Of a stretch of DNA of 64,000 nucleotides, positions 10,747-18,557 are shown one piece after another; within the stretch, counting starts at the first letter, position 1, and each line of letters opens with the position of its first letter. The stretch spans positions 72,828 to 136,827 of the forward strand of contig DASVRA010000031.1 in assembly GCA_036388855.1 (NCBI GenBank). The letters are read 5' to 3'. The translations under genes and the position numbers were made by a program. The stretch is from DASVRA01 sp036388855. Lineage in GTDB: Bacteria; Pseudomonadota; Alphaproteobacteria; Caulobacterales; Caulobacteraceae. Below the pieces are notes generated by a model. It did no database searches. It saw nothing but the letters and a program-made list of their open reading frames with translations, and had not been told where the DNA came from.

Positions 10747-11288
10747 TATTGGGCGAGGATGCGATCCGCGGTGCTGGTGCAGCGGCCGGGCAGGGCCCAC
10801 GACATCCACAGCTGGGCGACCTGGCGGCGGTCGGCGCTCGCCGCGCCGTTCCAGATCTGCGCGCCTTGAGCGTCGGCGGCGGCGCGGTCTATCCCGCCCG
10901 TGCGGCCCTTGGCCTCCAGGCTGGAGAGAGCAGCCTCGATCTTGCCGATCGCGGCGGCGCCCTCCGACGACTGCTGCTCGTAGACGGCCAGGGCGGTATC
11001 CACCGGGGTTGCCGGATTGGGGAACTGGCGTTCGATCCGCTCGACCTCGGGCCAGACCACCGGCTTCAGCTGCATGTGGCCGTTCAGCGCGCCATGGCAC
11101 CAGGCCAGCAGCCCGTAGTCGTCGGTGGGGGCGCCTGTCGGCAGGGGATCGCCCTCGGCGAGGGCCTGGGCCCGCCGCTCGTCGTCGGCCGATTGGCCGG
11201 TCTGCAGCGGCCCTTGAGCCTGGGCGAGCTTGATCGCGTCGGGCTCGCCGGCGAGCAGGGCTAGGGTCAGAAGGGCGGCGATGGACAT
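10746..11288 (-). CDS. Conserved-looking hypothetical exported protein
   Basis: I do not recognise this 180-residue protein. It begins with a short hydrophobic stretch (MSIAALLTLALLAGEPDA) that could be a weak signal peptide, although it lacks basic residues. A patch around residues 60-95 (LLAWCHGALNGHM, then WPEVERIERQFPNP) looks conserved in character, and the rest is alpha-helical with an acidic/alanine bias. Two cysteines (about C64 and C170) could form a disulfide if it is exported. It is transcribed away from the TerB/J-domain gene and converges on metH. No function is assigned. Confidence 0.7.
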   Translation of the reverse strand: MSIAALLTLALLAGEPDAIKLAQAQGPLQTGQSADDERRAQALAEGDPLPTGAPTDDYGLLAWCHGALNGHMQLKPVVWPEVERIERQFPNPATPVDTALAVYEQQSSEGAAAIGKIEAALSSLEAKGRTGGIDRAAADAQGAQIWNGAASADRRQVAQLWMSWALPGRCTSTADRILAQ

Positions 11289-11453
11289 GCAAATCCGGGG
11301 TGAGCGTTGAATCTCGAGCGGGGTGGGCCGCCGTCATAGCCGCCCGGGCGCGGTTCGCAAACATGCGCGGCGGGAAGCCGGTAATTCGCCGCCGCCGCTG
11401 TTGCGGAACGGCGTTGTCATGCCTCCTTCCTGGTTTTAGACTGCCGGCCTCCG

Positions 11454-12149
11454 ATGAGCTTCTGGCGCAACATCTCCCGCCTGGCGGCCAAGCGGGCGCA
11501 AGAGCCCGACTGCGGCTGTCCGGAAGGCATGCCCGGCGAGGACCCGCAATTTTCCGCCGCGGTGACCGCGCTCGGGGCCAAGCTGGCCAAAGCCGACGGG
11601 CGCGCGGACGGGGCGGAATACGGCGCCTTCACCGAGGTGTTCCAACCGGAGGGCGAGCGCAGCGGGCGGCGGGTGCGGCGCTTCTACGACCTTTCGCGCC
11701 AGACCACCCGCGGCTACGAGAGCTATGCCCGCCAGCTTCAGAAGCGCTACTCAGGCTGCCCGCAGCTGCTGGAGGACGTGCTCGACGGCCTGTTCCACAT
11801 CGCCAAGTCCGATGGCGCCTTTACCTCGCGCGAAGAGGACTACCTGCGCCGGGTGGCGGAACTATTCGGCATTCCGCACCTGGCCTTCCGGCGGATCATG
11901 GCCACCCACATCGGGGCGCCCGCCGACGACCCTTACGTGGTGCTGGACGTGAAACCCGACGTTTCCGAGGCCGAGGTGCGCGCCGCCTGGAAGCGGGCGC
12001 TCTCGGCGGCGCATCCGGACCGGGTGTTGGCGCGTGGGCTGCCGCCCGAATATTTGGAGGTCGCGGAGGCCAAGGCGGCGGCGATCAACGCCGCCTTCGA
12101 CCAGGTGATGCGCGAGCGGCGGGAACTGCTCGCCGCCGGGGCCGCTTAG
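11454..12149 (+). CDS. TerB-like/J-domain protein (DjlA-type architecture without membrane anchor)
   Basis: The 231-residue protein has a TerB-type helical domain at about residues 30-145 (tandem acidic helices, KLAKADGRAD and IAKSDGAFTSREEDYL) followed by a J-domain at about 160-225. The J-domain keeps the HPD tripeptide (SAAHPDR), which is needed to stimulate the DnaK ATPase. This is the layout of the co-chaperone DjlA, but the N-terminal membrane helix of E. coli DjlA is absent, so it is probably cytoplasmic. The first residues (MSFWRNISRLAAKRA) form an amphipathic basic helix. It is a single gene with its own upstream gap of 165 bases. Confidence 0.85.
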   Translation: MSFWRNISRLAAKRAQEPDCGCPEGMPGEDPQFSAAVTALGAKLAKADGRADGAEYGAFTEVFQPEGERSGRRVRRFYDLSRQTTRGYESYARQLQKRYSGCPQLLEDVLDGLFHIAKSDGAFTSREEDYLRRVAELFGIPHLAFRRIMATHIGAPADDPYVVLDVKPDVSEAEVRAAWKRALSAAHPDRVLARGLPPEYLEVAEAKAAAINAAFDQVMRERRELLAAGAA

Positions 12150-12234
12150 ACCCAAGCGTTACCGAAGTGTTGACGGCGGCGAGTTCCGCCCCGACATTGA
12201 ACGCTTGCGGCCAAGGCGCCGCGGAGCAACGACC

Positions 12235-12540
12235 ATGGACCGTCTCGCTCACGTCCGGCTCGGCCACAACCGCCCGCCGCTCGGCTTTCGCGGCCTGGCG
12301 TGGCTGGGTGGAGTGGCCGCCACGGCCGCGGCGGCGCTAGTCGCCGCCGTGATCGCGGTGGTGTTCGCCGCCACCATGACGGTGATCGCGCTGATGACCG
12401 GGGCGCTGATCGCTCTCGGCTCACTGGCTTATCGCGCCAGGCGGGCGGTGCGCCGCGCCCCGGCGGACGCCGAGGTGATCGAGGCGCGGCATCTGGGCGG
12501 GCACTCCTGGGTGGCGTACGGGTGGGACCGCGCCCGCTGA
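12235..12540 (+). CDS. Small hypothetical membrane protein
   Basis: The 101-residue product has a short basic N-terminus, one long alanine/valine-rich hydrophobic region at about residues 22-67 that could be one or two membrane helices, and a soluble tail with an RR-rich segment followed by EVIEARHLGGHSWVAYGWDR. I recognise no family. The ATG at 12235 follows GGAG (12222-12225) at a workable distance. It lies 19 bases upstream of the amidase gene and may be cotranscribed with it. Confidence 0.6.
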   Translation: MDRLAHVRLGHNRPPLGFRGLAWLGGVAATAAAALVAAVIAVVFAATMTVIALMTGALIALGSLAYRARRAVRRAPADAEVIEARHLGGHSWVAYGWDRAR

Positions 12541-12559
12541 CGCCCCAAGTGCTGCGTTT

Positions 12560-13297
12560 GTGATCGAGGCGCAGTCACCGAACTTCGACGCCCGGCGCGC
12601 GCCGCCGGACATGATCGTCCTCCACTATACCGGCATGGCCACGGGGGAAGCGGCGCTGGCGCGCCTGCGCGACCCGGAGGCGCGGGTCTCTTCGCACTAC
12701 CTTGTGGAAGAGGACGGCCGGGTGTTCCGCCTCGTGCCCGAGGAACGGCGGGCCTGGCATGCGGGCACGAGCTGGTGGCGAGGCGAGACCGACTGCAACT
12801 CGGCTTCGATCGGCATCGAGATCGTCAATCCGGGCCACGAGTTCGGCTACCGCTGCTTTCCCGATGTGCAGGTCGAGGCGGTAATCGCCCTCTTGGTAGG
12901 CATCCGCGGCCGCTGGACCGTCCCGAACTCCCGCATCCTTGGCCATTCAGATGTGGCGCCTGACCGCAAGGAGGATCCCGGCGAGCTGTTTCCGTGGAAG
13001 CGCCTGGCGGAGGCAGGGCATGGCCTCTGGTTCGATGCGCAGCCCGCGCCGGGCCCCGCGCTGAAGCTTGGTGACGAAGGAGTGGGTGTCTTCGCCTTGC
13101 AGGCGGGCCTGCACCGCCTGGGCTATGAGCCCCGCCCCTCCGGCCGCTTCGACGAGGAGACGGCCACGGTGGTCCGCGCCTTCCAACGCCACTGGCGGCC
13201 CGAGCGGGTCGATGGCGAGGCGGACGGCGAGACGCGCGCGCGGCTGATGGGCCTGCTCCAACTTTCGGCGCTGGAATCGGCGACTGGGGTTCTCTAA
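12560..13297 (+). CDS. N-acetylmuramoyl-L-alanine amidase, AmpD-like, with peptidoglycan-binding domain
   Basis: The 245-residue protein combines an Amidase_2 zinc domain (about residues 15-150) with a C-terminal PG_binding_1 domain (about 170-240). Zinc-site and catalytic features of the AmpD/amidase_2 family are visible: the histidine of IVLHYTGM, the WHAGTSWW segment, and GHSDVAPDRKEDPG. No signal peptide is present, which points to a cytoplasmic AmpD-like role in muropeptide recycling, although the PG-binding module is more usual in exported amidases. The start is GTG at 12560. The likely rnpB promoter overlaps the end of this gene. Confidence 0.9.
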   Translation: MIEAQSPNFDARRAPPDMIVLHYTGMATGEAALARLRDPEARVSSHYLVEEDGRVFRLVPEERRAWHAGTSWWRGETDCNSASIGIEIVNPGHEFGYRCFPDVQVEAVIALLVGIRGRWTVPNSRILGHSDVAPDRKEDPGELFPWKRLAEAGHGLWFDAQPAPGPALKLGDEGVGVFALQAGLHRLGYEPRPSGRFDEETATVVRAFQRHWRPERVDGEADGETRARLMGLLQLSALESATGVL

Positions 13298-13324
13298 AAC
13301 CGCTTGAGGGGCTATGTTCCGGCC

Positions 13325-13705
13325 GGACCAGACGGCCGGACGGCCGCGGGGGCTCTCGAGCCTTCGAGGAAAGTCCGGGCTCCACGGCGACAAGGCGGCG
13401 GGTAACGCCCGCCGGGGGCGACCCCAGGGACAGCGCCACAGAAAGCAAACCGCCTCCGCGAGGGGGTAAGGGTGAAAGGGTGGGGTAAGAGCCCACCGGG
13501 CCCTCGGCAACGCGGGCCGCATGGCAAGCCCCGCCTGGAGCAAGACCGAATAGGGAGCGCGTGCCCGCTCGCGGGTAGAGCCGTCGCTGGCTTGAGCGTT
13601 CCGGGTAGGTCGCGAGAACCGGCCGGCGACGGCCGGTCCAGAGGAATGGCCGTCTCGCGCTCTTCGGAGCGTCAGACAGAACCCGGCTTACAGGCCGTCT
13701 GGTCC
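13325..13705 (+). ncRNA. rnpB: RNase P RNA, bacterial type A
   Basis: RNase P RNA is the catalytic subunit that removes 5' leaders from pre-tRNAs. The conserved core is plain: GAGGAAAGTCCGGGCTCC near 13366, the AGGGTGAAAGGGTG-like region near 13468, GAGCAAGACCGAATAGGGAG near 13537, and the closing ACAGAACCCGGCTTACAGG near 13677. The ends pair as helix P1: GGACCAGACGG (13325-13335) with CCGTCTGGTCC (13695-13705). This defines about 381 nt, normal for the type. A TATGTT at 13313-13318 is correctly placed as a -10 box; no good -35 is seen. The 3' end overlaps the convergent esterase gene by 18 bases. Confidence 0.97.
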
Positions 13706-14848
13706 TCTCTCCTTCGTCGCCGGAAAGGCTCGCTTCAACGCCGCCGCCAGCGCCGGGAGCCAGTGGCTGTTGGTGTGGCCGGTCACCGGCGTGTCCAGCA
13801 CGACCTCTTCTTCCGCGTGCCTGGCCAGCTCCGCCAGCCGCGTGGTGTGGCGCAGGAACAGCGGCTCCAGCTTCCCCGCCGACAGGTACAGTCGTGGACG
13901 CCCGCGCCGGTCGGCGCCCGCGTCCGCCGGCTCCCAGCCGTAGGAGAAGGCAGCCACATGCCCGAATAGCCTGGGATGCCTAAGGCCGGTGGCCACGGCC
14001 CAGGCCGCGCCGTTGGAATAGCCGGTGAGCATCCGGTCCTCGCGCAAGGACGAGGCTCCGTATTCGCGCTCGGCCAGCGGCATGACCTCGCGCAGGAAGA
14101 AGTCCTGATGGCGCCGGAAAGCCTTGGCCCCGGCGAAAAAGCCGACGAGGTATTCCTGCGCGCGCAGCTGCACATTGCGGACATCGATGCCGGGCCAGGG
14201 CGCCACCATCACTATCGGCTGAATCTCGCGATCGAGGATGAGTCGCTCGATCAGCCGCGCGTCGTCGGCGCGGAAAGCCCCATCGGCGGCATAGACCACC
14301 GGGTAGCGGCGGCCGGACTCGAAACCCGGCGGCAGGTAGACCGTCACGCGGCGGACGGCGTCCAGATGCTTGCTGGCGATGCTGGTATGGATCAGCCGGC
14401 CTGTCAGCTCTGGAGGAAGGGGCGGTTCGGCGGGCGCCTCCGGTCCCCTGTAGACGCCTGACGATCGCCCCGGCGCAACGGCGATGTCCAGGATGGCCCG
14501 GCGGATTTCCGGGATGCGGATAGAAATCGCCCAGAGATCGCCGGCGCCGAGCCGCTGCATCGGCGCATGGATGGTGCAGCAGAGGCGGGCGCGGGGGCCC
14601 GACCGCCGCGCCGCCACCGTCAGCGTCTGCCCCTCTACCCACCAGGCCGTCTCCTCGCGCCCAAGCCGCGCCCGCGTCTCCTCGGCCATTGGGCCCAGCG
14701 GAACACGGCAGAACGCCTCCGCCGCATCCCGCCGTCCACAGTCGCGTAGATTGTCGTGGGGTGAGGCGTCGTAGGTGTCCTGCCCAACGCCTGTTCCAGC
14801 CAGCAGCAGAAGGGGCAGCAGGGGAGAAAGGAAGAGGTGCACGGGCAT
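13688..14848 (-). CDS. Secreted esterase, alpha/beta hydrolase (esterase D/enterochelin esterase-like)
   Basis: The 386-residue product starts with a signal peptide (PVHLFLSPLLPLLLLAGTGVG), then has an N-terminal beta-rich region and an esterase PF00756-type hydrolase domain from about residue 165. The nucleophile is S278 in the elbow TGYSNGAA (GxSxG), with the motifs VTVYLPPGF and YPVVYAADG typical of this family upstream and a candidate catalytic histidine in TGHTNSHW near the C-terminus. The substrate is unknown; relatives cleave acyl esters of carbohydrates, siderophores or glutathione. ATG at 14848 is chosen because it begins exactly at the signal peptide. The last six codons and stop lie inside the rnpB 3' end on the other strand. 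Confidence 0.88.
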   Translation of the reverse strand: MPVHLFLSPLLPLLLLAGTGVGQDTYDASPHDNLRDCGRRDAAEAFCRVPLGPMAEETRARLGREETAWWVEGQTLTVAARRSGPRARLCCTIHAPMQRLGAGDLWAISIRIPEIRRAILDIAVAPGRSSGVYRGPEAPAEPPLPPELTGRLIHTSIASKHLDAVRRVTVYLPPGFESGRRYPVVYAADGAFRADDARLIERLILDREIQPIVMVAPWPGIDVRNVQLRAQEYLVGFFAGAKAFRRHQDFFLREVMPLAEREYGASSLREDRMLTGYSNGAAWAVATGLRHPRLFGHVAAFSYGWEPADAGADRRGRPRLYLSAGKLEPLFLRHTTRLAELARHAEEEVVLDTPVTGHTNSHWLPALAAALKRAFPATKERGPDGL

Positions 14849-14950
14849 TCGAAGACGGTTGGAACAAGCTTGGCAGCCACTCCACTTCCGCCGCCAAGGC
14901 AAGCGCCTGTCGTGCGAAAAGGCAGTGGGTGCGGCAATGGTGTCATTGTC

Positions 14951-14975
14951 TCCCAATTAATCCCATGCTAACCCA
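14951..14975 (-). promoter_or_regulatory. MraZ-type operator: three TGGGN boxes with 10-bp period
   Basis: On the complementary strand this reads TGGGT-N5-TGGGA-N5-TGGGA, exactly the three TGGGN repeats with five-base spacers known as the binding site of the dcw repressor MraZ. It lies about 97 bases upstream of the mraZ start. The boxes read opposite to the direction of mraZ. The same interval contains TTAA-N7-CTAA (14957-14971), one mismatch from the CtrA full site. Confidence 0.8.
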
Positions 14976-15071
14976 AATCCTTCGCGGGTCGGCGCCGAGG
15001 GGTGCGGCCGCCGCCGCGGGCGCGGCCGAATTTCCGGCACGCGCGGGGAAGGCTCTGGGGCGGGGCGCGGC

Positions 15072-15539
15072 GTGTTTCTCTCGACGTTCGAGAAACAGCT
15101 CGACAGCAAGCGGCGCATCGTTGTGCCGCAGGAGTTCCGCGCGGCCGCAGCGGGCCTGTTCGACGGGGTGTTCTGCTTCCCCTCCATCGAGGTGGACTGC
15201 ATCGAGGCCGGCGGCAAGGCGCTGTTCGACCGTTACGCGGCGGTGATCGAGGAGCTGCCCTTCGGGGATCCGCTGCGTTCGGCGCTGGAGACCTCGATCC
15301 TGGGGGGCGCGCGGCCGCTGTCGTATGACACGGCGGGGCGGATCACCCTGCCCGACAGCCTGTGCCAGCAGTTCGGGCTGACCGATTGGGTGGCGGTCGT
15401 GGGCTTGGGCGAGCGGTTCCAGATTTGGCCGCTGGAGGCTTTCCGCGCCCACCGTGACGCCCAGCGCGAGGCGGCGCGCGAGGGGCTGGTCGCGCTGCGC
15501 AACCAGCAGCGGCAACTGAAGCTGGGGGCGCCGGCATGA
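15072..15539 (+). CDS. mraZ: Division/cell wall operon regulator MraZ
   Basis: MraZ is an AbrB-fold DNA-binding protein that represses its own dcw operon. The 155-residue product has two SpoVT/AbrB-like halves, each with a DxxGR-type signature: LDSKRRIVVPQEFR at residues 10-24 and YDTAGRITLPDSLC at about 85-98. It starts at GTG 15072 after a GGGGCGGGG stretch. Its stop overlaps the rsmH start (ATGA). It heads the dcw operon, and the upstream gap carries three TGGGN boxes, so autoregulation of the usual type is likely. Confidence 0.96.
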   Translation: MFLSTFEKQLDSKRRIVVPQEFRAAAAGLFDGVFCFPSIEVDCIEAGGKALFDRYAAVIEELPFGDPLRSALETSILGGARPLSYDTAGRITLPDSLCQQFGLTDWVAVVGLGERFQIWPLEAFRAHRDAQREAAREGLVALRNQQRQLKLGAPA

Positions 15540-16489
15540 GCGAGGCGCCTCACAAGCCCATCCTGCTGGGCGAGGTGGTCGAGGCGCTGGCGCCCGCGCC
15601 CGGCAAGCTGATCGTGGACGCCACCTTCGGCGCCGGCGGCTACAGCCGCGCCTTATTGGAGGCGGGGGCGGAGGTGATCGCCTTCGACCGCGACCCAAGC
15701 ACCCGCCGCTTCGCCGAACCGTTGGCGGCGGGGCATCCCGGACAGCTGCACTGGGTCAACCGCCGTTTCTCGGAGATGGCGGAGGGGCTGGCCGGGCGCG
15801 GCAGGGACGGTTGTGACGGCGTCGCCTTGGACCTCGGCGTCTCGTCCATGCAGGTGGACGAGGCGGAGCGGGGGTTTTCCTTCCTGCGCGACGGGCCGCT
15901 GGACATGCGGATGGGAGCGGATGGGCCGACCGCCGCCGATCTGGTGAACACAGCCGAGGAGACGGAGCTGGCGCGGGTCATCTGGCTCTATGGCGAGGAG
16001 CGGCGGTCGCGGCGGATCGCGCACGTGCTGGTCAGGCGCCGGGCGGAGCAGCCGTTCGAACGCACGTTGGACCTGGCCGAGACGGTGGAGCGGGCGCTTG
16101 GCGGCCGTCGCGGCGCGCCGGTGCATCCGGCCACGCGCACCTTCCAGGCGCTGCGGATCGCCGTGAACGAGGAGCTGGCGGAGCTGGAGGGCGGGCTGTC
16201 GGCGGCGGAGGCGTTGCTGGTCGAGGGTGGGCGGCTGGCGGTGGTGACCTTCCATTCGCTGGAAGACCGGATCGTCAAATCCTTCCTGGCCGAACGTTCC
16301 GGCCGCCGGGGCGCGGTGTCGCGTCACCAGCCCGAGGCGCCGAAGGGGCCGCAGCCAAGCTTCCGGCTGCTGTTCAATTCCGCGCGCGCCCCCTCGGCCG
16401 CCGAGGTCGCCGCCAACCCCCGCGCCCGCTCGGCCAAGCTGCGCGCGGCCGAGCGCACCGCCGCACCCGCATGGAAGGCCGCCGCATGA
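15536..16489 (+). CDS. rsmH: 16S rRNA (cytosine-1402-N4) methyltransferase RsmH (MraW)
   Basis: RsmH methylates N4 of C1402 in 16S rRNA using S-adenosylmethionine. The 317-residue protein has the SAM-binding motif VDATFGAGGYSRALLE at residues 24-39, the characteristic ALDLGVSSMQVDEAERGFSF region and the DGPLDMRM stretch, and ends with the FHSLEDRIVKSFL and RARSAKLRAAER motifs typical of the family. Length is normal. It overlaps mraZ by four bases and ftsL by four bases, as in most dcw clusters. Confidence 0.97.
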   Translation: MSEAPHKPILLGEVVEALAPAPGKLIVDATFGAGGYSRALLEAGAEVIAFDRDPSTRRFAEPLAAGHPGQLHWVNRRFSEMAEGLAGRGRDGCDGVALDLGVSSMQVDEAERGFSFLRDGPLDMRMGADGPTAADLVNTAEETELARVIWLYGEERRSRRIAHVLVRRRAEQPFERTLDLAETVERALGGRRGAPVHPATRTFQALRIAVNEELAELEGGLSAAEALLVEGGRLAVVTFHSLEDRIVKSFLAERSGRRGAVSRHQPEAPKGPQPSFRLLFNSARAPSAAEVAANPRARSAKLRAAERTAAPAWKAAA

Positions 16490-16824
16490 TCAATCCCTTC
16501 AAGGCCCGCTGGCGCGGGTTTCCGGTGATCGAGCTCTGGGCCGGCGGGTTCGCCGTGGTGCTGGCGCTGGGCGTGTATCTGCTCAAGACCGGCGCGGGGG
16601 ACGAGGGCCAGCGCATCGCCCGCACCCAGCACGAGATCGTGGCCGAGCAGCGCAAGATCCGCCTGCTCCAGGCGGAGGTGGCCTACCTGGAGCAGCCGGA
16701 ACGGATCGGGCAGTTGGCGACCGCGCTCGGCCTGCAGCCGCTGTCGGGCAAGCAGGAGACGCCGCCGGAGAACCTCGAGGATGTCGCACATGCCGGCGGG
16801 CACGCGGGAGGCCAGCCCGGATGA
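16486..16824 (+). CDS. ftsL: Cell division protein FtsL
   Basis: FtsL is a small bitopic protein that joins FtsB and FtsQ in the divisome. The 112-residue product has one membrane helix at about residues 13-30 (ELWAGGFAVVLALGVYLL) and a periplasmic coiled coil (residues 38-75; IVAEQRKIRLLQAEVAYLEQP) before a low-complexity tail. Sequence conservation in FtsL is poor, so the call leans on architecture and on its place between rsmH and ftsI. ATG 16486 overlaps the rsmH stop; an upstream in-frame ATG at 16471 lies inside rsmH and is less likely. Confidence 0.88.
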   Translation: MINPFKARWRGFPVIELWAGGFAVVLALGVYLLKTGAGDEGQRIARTQHEIVAEQRKIRLLQAEVAYLEQPERIGQLATALGLQPLSGKQETPPENLEDVAHAGGHAGGQPG

Positions 16825-18557
16825 CCACCTTCGAGCCCCCTTTCCGGCCGCTGCCGCTGCGCGACTGGCTGGTCGAGCGCCTCTGGCGCGCGCGCCATGC
16901 GCTGGACGGGGCGAAGGAACGCCCGGCCGCGCAGGACACGCCCACGCGCATCCTGGTGGTGCTGATCTTCTTCTCGCTGGGCTTCGCGGTGATGGCGGCC
17001 GGGGCCGCGACCAAGGCGCTGTGGCCGCAGGAGCGTTCGGGATACGTGACGCCGCCGGTGGCGCGGGCGGACTTGGTGGATCGCAACGGGCGCATCCTGG
17101 CGATGGACCTGACCCACTACGCCCTCTACGTCGATCCGCGCGAGGTGTGGGACACCGCAGAGGCGCGCGAGAAGCTGGCCGCGGTGCTGCCGGGCGTGCC
17201 CGCGCGGCGGATCGAGCGGGTGCTGCGGGGCAAGCGCCGCGCGTTCCTGGCGGGGCCGTTGACGCCGCAACAGAAGCAGCAGGTGCACGACCTCGGCCTG
17301 CCCGGGGTGTTCTTCGAGGAGCAGGACCGGCGGGTCTATCCGCTGGGCGCCTCGGCCGCCCACGTGCTGGGCTTCACCGACAAGGGCGGACAAGGCCTGG
17401 CCGGCGCGGAGTCGGCGCTCGACGAGCTGGTGCAGGACGAGGGGCAGAAGGGCCGCCCCGTCGCGTTGTCGATCGACATGCGGGTGCAGACGGCGCTTGA
17501 GGACGAGCTGCAGAAGGCCGCTGCGGAGTTCCGCACCGTCGCGGCCATGGGCGTGGTGGTCGACGTGCACACGGGCGAGGTGCTGGGGATGGCCAGCTAT
17601 CCCGACTTCGACCCCAACCACGCCGGCCGCTCGCCGCCGGCCAACATGGTCAATCGCGAGGCGGCCAGCGTCTACGAGCTGGGCTCGATCTTCAAGGTGT
17701 TCACCCTGGCCATGGCGCTGGACAAGGGCCTGGCGACGCTGGACTCGAAGTTCGACGTGCGCGCCCCGCTCCAGGTGGCGGGGCAGTCGATCCACGACCA
17801 CGAGAAGGGCGACACCGTCCTCACCTTTTCGGAGGTGTTCACCCACTCCTCCAACATCGCCTCGGGCAAGATGGCGCTGATGGCGGGGCCGGAGGTGGTG
17901 CGCGACTATTTCTTCGAGCGCTACGGCCTCGCCCATCCCGCGCCGATCGAACTGGCCGAAGCGGCGCGGCCGATCCTGCCGCGCAAGGTGGGTTCCCAGG
18001 CGGTCGCCAACATGGCGTTCGGTCAGGGGATTTCGGTCAGTCCCCTCTCTTACGCCGCGGCCATGGCGGCCATCGTCAACGGCGGCGAACACATCCCGCT
18101 CACCGTGCGCAAGATGGCCCCGGGGGACCAGGTGAAGGGCCGGCGCATCCTGAAGCCGTCAACCTCGCGCACCATGCTCGACCTGCTGCGGCTGAACGTG
18201 CTGACCGGCTCGGGCAAGAAGGCGGACGCGCCGGGCCTGCGCGTCGGAGGCAAGACCGGCTCGGCGCAGAAGCCGGAGAACGGCCGCTACGGCCACAACA
18301 ACATCTCCTCCTTCGCCGGCGTGTTCCCCACCGACGGGCCGATGGACACCAAACGCTACCTGGTGCTGATCACGCTGGATGCGCCCCAGCGCACGGAGCA
18401 CACCTACGGCTTCATCACCGCCGGCTGGAACGCCGCGCCGACCGCCGGCAAGGTGATCGACCGCATCGGCCCCTACCTCGGCGTCAAGCGCGCCCCGCTG
18501 TCGGTGCAGCAGGCGGAGAAGGCCGCCGCGATGGCGCCCATGCGGGGGGACAATTGA
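16821..18557 (+). CDS. ftsI: Septal peptidoglycan transpeptidase FtsI (PBP3)
   Basis: FtsI crosslinks septal peptidoglycan with FtsW. The 578-residue class B penicillin-binding protein has an N-terminal cytoplasmic stretch, one membrane anchor at about residues 48-70, a PBP dimer domain and a transpeptidase domain. The three active-site motifs are intact: S289-I-F-K292, S343-S-N345 and K478-T-G480. It overlaps ftsL by four bases (ATGA) and its TGA stop overlaps the TTG start of murE. The position in the dcw operon confirms the division role. Confidence 0.97.
   Translation: MTTFEPPFRPLPLRDWLVERLWRARHALDGAKERPAAQDTPTRILVVLIFFSLGFAVMAAGAATKALWPQERSGYVTPPVARADLVDRNGRILAMDLTHYALYVDPREVWDTAEAREKLAAVLPGVPARRIERVLRGKRRAFLAGPLTPQQKQQVHDLGLPGVFFEEQDRRVYPLGASAAHVLGFTDKGGQGLAGAESALDELVQDEGQKGRPVALSIDMRVQTALEDELQKAAAEFRTVAAMGVVVDVHTGEVLGMASYPDFDPNHAGRSPPANMVNREAASVYELGSIFKVFTLAMALDKGLATLDSKFDVRAPLQVAGQSIHDHEKGDTVLTFSEVFTHSSNIASGKMALMAGPEVVRDYFFERYGLAHPAPIELAEAARPILPRKVGSQAVANMAFGQGISVSPLSYAAAMAAIVNGGEHIPLTVRKMAPGDQVKGRRILKPSTSRTMLDLLRLNVLTGSGKKADAPGLRVGGKTGSAQKPENGRYGHNNISSFAGVFPTDGPMDTKRYLVLITLDAPQRTEHTYGFITAGWNAAPTAGKVIDRIGPYLGVKRAPLSVQQAEKAAAMAPMRGDN

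Noticed and set aside
12825..13543. Open frames across the rnpB region on the minus strand
   Set aside because: They cross the RNase P RNA, whose conserved core explains the sequence, and their products look like no protein family.
14689..15246. Plus-strand frame covering the mraZ leader
   Set aside because: It overlaps both the antisense esterase start and mraZ in another frame; composition is shadow-like.
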